A DNA stretch of 64,000 nt, taken from the NCBI RefSeq assembly GCF_009768885.1, contig NZ_WSQA01000016.1:41725-105724 (forward strand), given 5' to 3'. This DNA comes from Sphingobacterium humi. Lineage in GTDB: Bacteria; Bacteroidota; Bacteroidia; Sphingobacteriales; Sphingobacteriaceae. Of the stretch, positions 62,897 through 64,000 are shown piece after piece. The notes below the pieces were generated by a model. That model was not told the origin of the DNA, did not search any database, and saw nothing but the letters and a program-made list of their open reading frames with translations. Each line of letters starts with the position of its first letter. Positions within the stretch are counted from its first letter, which is position 1. Made by a program: the position numbers and the translations under genes.

Positions 62897-63881
62897 ATGA
62901 TTCTAATTGTTGACGATAAGCCAGAGAATATATTCTCTCTTGAGGTAACTTTGCAGAGTAAAGGTTTTAAGACTGACGCAGCACTCTCCGGTGAGGAAGC
63001 ATTAAAAAAGAGTTTGAAAAATGATTATGCCTTAATAATTTTAGACGTTCAAATGCCTGAAATGGATGGCTTCGAAGTAGCGGAGACATTAACCGGAATT
63101 AATAAAACAAAGGATATTCCTATAATTTTTCTAACTGCTGTAAATAAAGAGAAAAAATTTATCGCTAAAGGGTATGCCTCCGGAGGCATTGATTACATAG
63201 CTAAACCTGTTGATCCTGACATTCTATTATTAAAGGTTAAAACATTTTACAGATTATATGAGCAAACTTCTACGCTTCAAAAAATGCAAAAAGACCTGCA
63301 AAAAGAAGTCACTCAGCGGAAGCTTGCGCAAGAGCAGTTAAAACTTAAGTTTGAAGAAGTAAATTCAATACTCGAATCATTGCCTCAGATTGCATTTACC
63401 TTAGATGGTAAAGGGACTATTGAATTTGTTAATCAAGAATGGCTTAAATATTCGCCAAATATAGCATCGTGCCCTGTGATACATCCTGATGATCAAGGGG
63501 TATTGGACACTTGGTCACTTCATCAGGAATTGTTTGAACCATTCGAGAAAGAAATTAGACTTAAAAAACTTCACGCTAACTCTTACCGTTACCATTTGTT
63601 GAAAATGACACCCGTTTTTAAACAGAATAATGAGATTAAATGGGTAGGCACATTAACGGATATTGATGAAAGGAAACAACTAGAAAAAAAGAAGGACGAA
63701 TTTTTAAGTGTGGCAAGCCATGAACTTAAAACTCCTTTGACCAGTATTAAAGCTTTTTCTCAAATTGCACTGAGAGCAATGCAAGATATTAATGAACATA
63801 AGGCATATGCCTATATAAGTAAAGTAAAGGAACAATCTGAAAAATTACAATCTTTGGTAGAAGATTTATTAGATATTTCAA
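62897..63881 (+). pseudogene. response regulator-PAS-histidine kinase gene cut by an IS4-family element
   Basis: A receiver domain (residues 1-120; IVDDKPENIFSL, D50 in LIILDVQMPEMDGFE, K103 in IAKPVD) is followed by a coiled coil (about 125-158), a PAS domain (about 150-255) and a HisKA dimerisation domain with the phospho-acceptor H275 in SVASHELKTPLTS. The frame then runs into the IS at 63882 (CAGTAGCGTCC...) and stops at a TAA inside it (63893-63895). The ATP-binding HATPase domain lies beyond the insertion, so this copy can no longer be a functional kinase as read here. The N-terminal receiver-PAS-HisKA part may still be made. Confidence 0.9.
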
Positions 63882-64000
63882 CAGTAGCGTCCTAAACGAG
63901 GGAAAAAATGGCGGTGGATTTATACAGCAGGGAATGCTATATTTAATTCGCCAAAATTGATCCATCGCCATGGTAAATATAAACGTATTCTCTCAGATTT
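63882..64000 (+). mobile_element. 5' end of a third IS4-family copy (runs off the window)
   Basis: The sequence from the left end CAGTAGCGTCCTAAACGA onward matches the full copy at 16646 with a few differences, including the transposase start (ATG at 63970). It interrupts the histidine kinase gene. The remainder of the element and the target duplication lie outside the window. Confidence 0.9.
63970..64000 (+). CDS. IS4-family transposase, first 10 codons only
   Basis: The ATG and following codons (MVNINVFSQI) match those of the transposase at 16733. The gene continues beyond the window. Confidence 0.85.
   Translation, partial: MVNINVFSQI

Noticed and set aside
1..64000. CRISPR arrays, tRNA and rRNA genes
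   Set aside because: No regularly spaced direct repeats and no cloverleaf or rRNA-like stretches were noticed when reading both strands; a program search could still find a weak case.

Overview
The window is AT-rich DNA from a member of the phylum Bacteroidota, most likely of the Sphingobacteriaceae (Sphingobacterium/Pedobacter type). This is read from two SusC/SusD pairs, a FecI/FecR sigma/anti-sigma pair, Bacteroidetes-type Tra proteins (TraE/F/G/J/K/M/N), zeaxanthin-type carotenoid genes with a fused lycopene cyclase, and TAnnTTTG promoter elements. No rRNA, tRNA or CRISPR array was seen.

Layout. (1) 1-6155: the 3' part of a polysaccharide-utilisation-type operon: SusC (cut by the window start), SusD, and two surface lipoproteins with C-terminal discoidin-like domains. 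(2) 6400-18260: a scarred region. It holds an IS4-family 3' fragment, an unknown exported protein, an intact IS110-family element, ndk with a clear terminator, an exported ADP-ribosylglycohydrolase-fold protein, a phosphocholine-type phospholipase C split by one in-frame TGA, ghosts of an IS66-family element and of a heavy-metal-associated domain protein, and a full-length IS4-family element. (3) 18700-29950: the type IV secretion core of a Bacteroidetes conjugative element (TraE, F, G, three TraI/TerB-like exported proteins, J, K, an L-position protein, M, N and two accessory genes). No relaxase or coupling protein is in the window, and the TraI gene carries a frameshift at an A6 run. (4) 29957-34103: PepSY membrane protein, a siderophore-type TonB-dependent receptor without its N-terminus, and a divergent AraC regulator. 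(5) 34241-40671: carotenoid operon crtI-crtB-(unknown)-(SRPBCC)-crtZ-lycopene cyclase, headed by a MarR regulator, with idi facing the other way. (6) 41209-51112: a YciF-like protein, then ECF sigma, FecR anti-sigma, SusC, SusD and a TlpA-like thioredoxin protein. (7) 51388-53284: an unknown exported protein and a choloylglycine-hydrolase-family enzyme.

(8) 53434-61589 is the most interesting block. An ECF sigma factor and a membrane TPR protein (probable anti-sigma) are divergent from a PKD/outer-membrane-barrel protein and a TPR-CHAT protease-like lipoprotein with a C-terminal membrane anchor. Two lipoproteins with Gly/Ala-rich hydrophobic tails lie next to them. This has the look of a regulated envelope proteolysis or toxin-like system. 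(9) 62897-63881: a response regulator/PAS/histidine kinase gene cut by a third IS4-family copy that runs off the window.

Family names come from recognising sequence motifs by eye. No database search was run.
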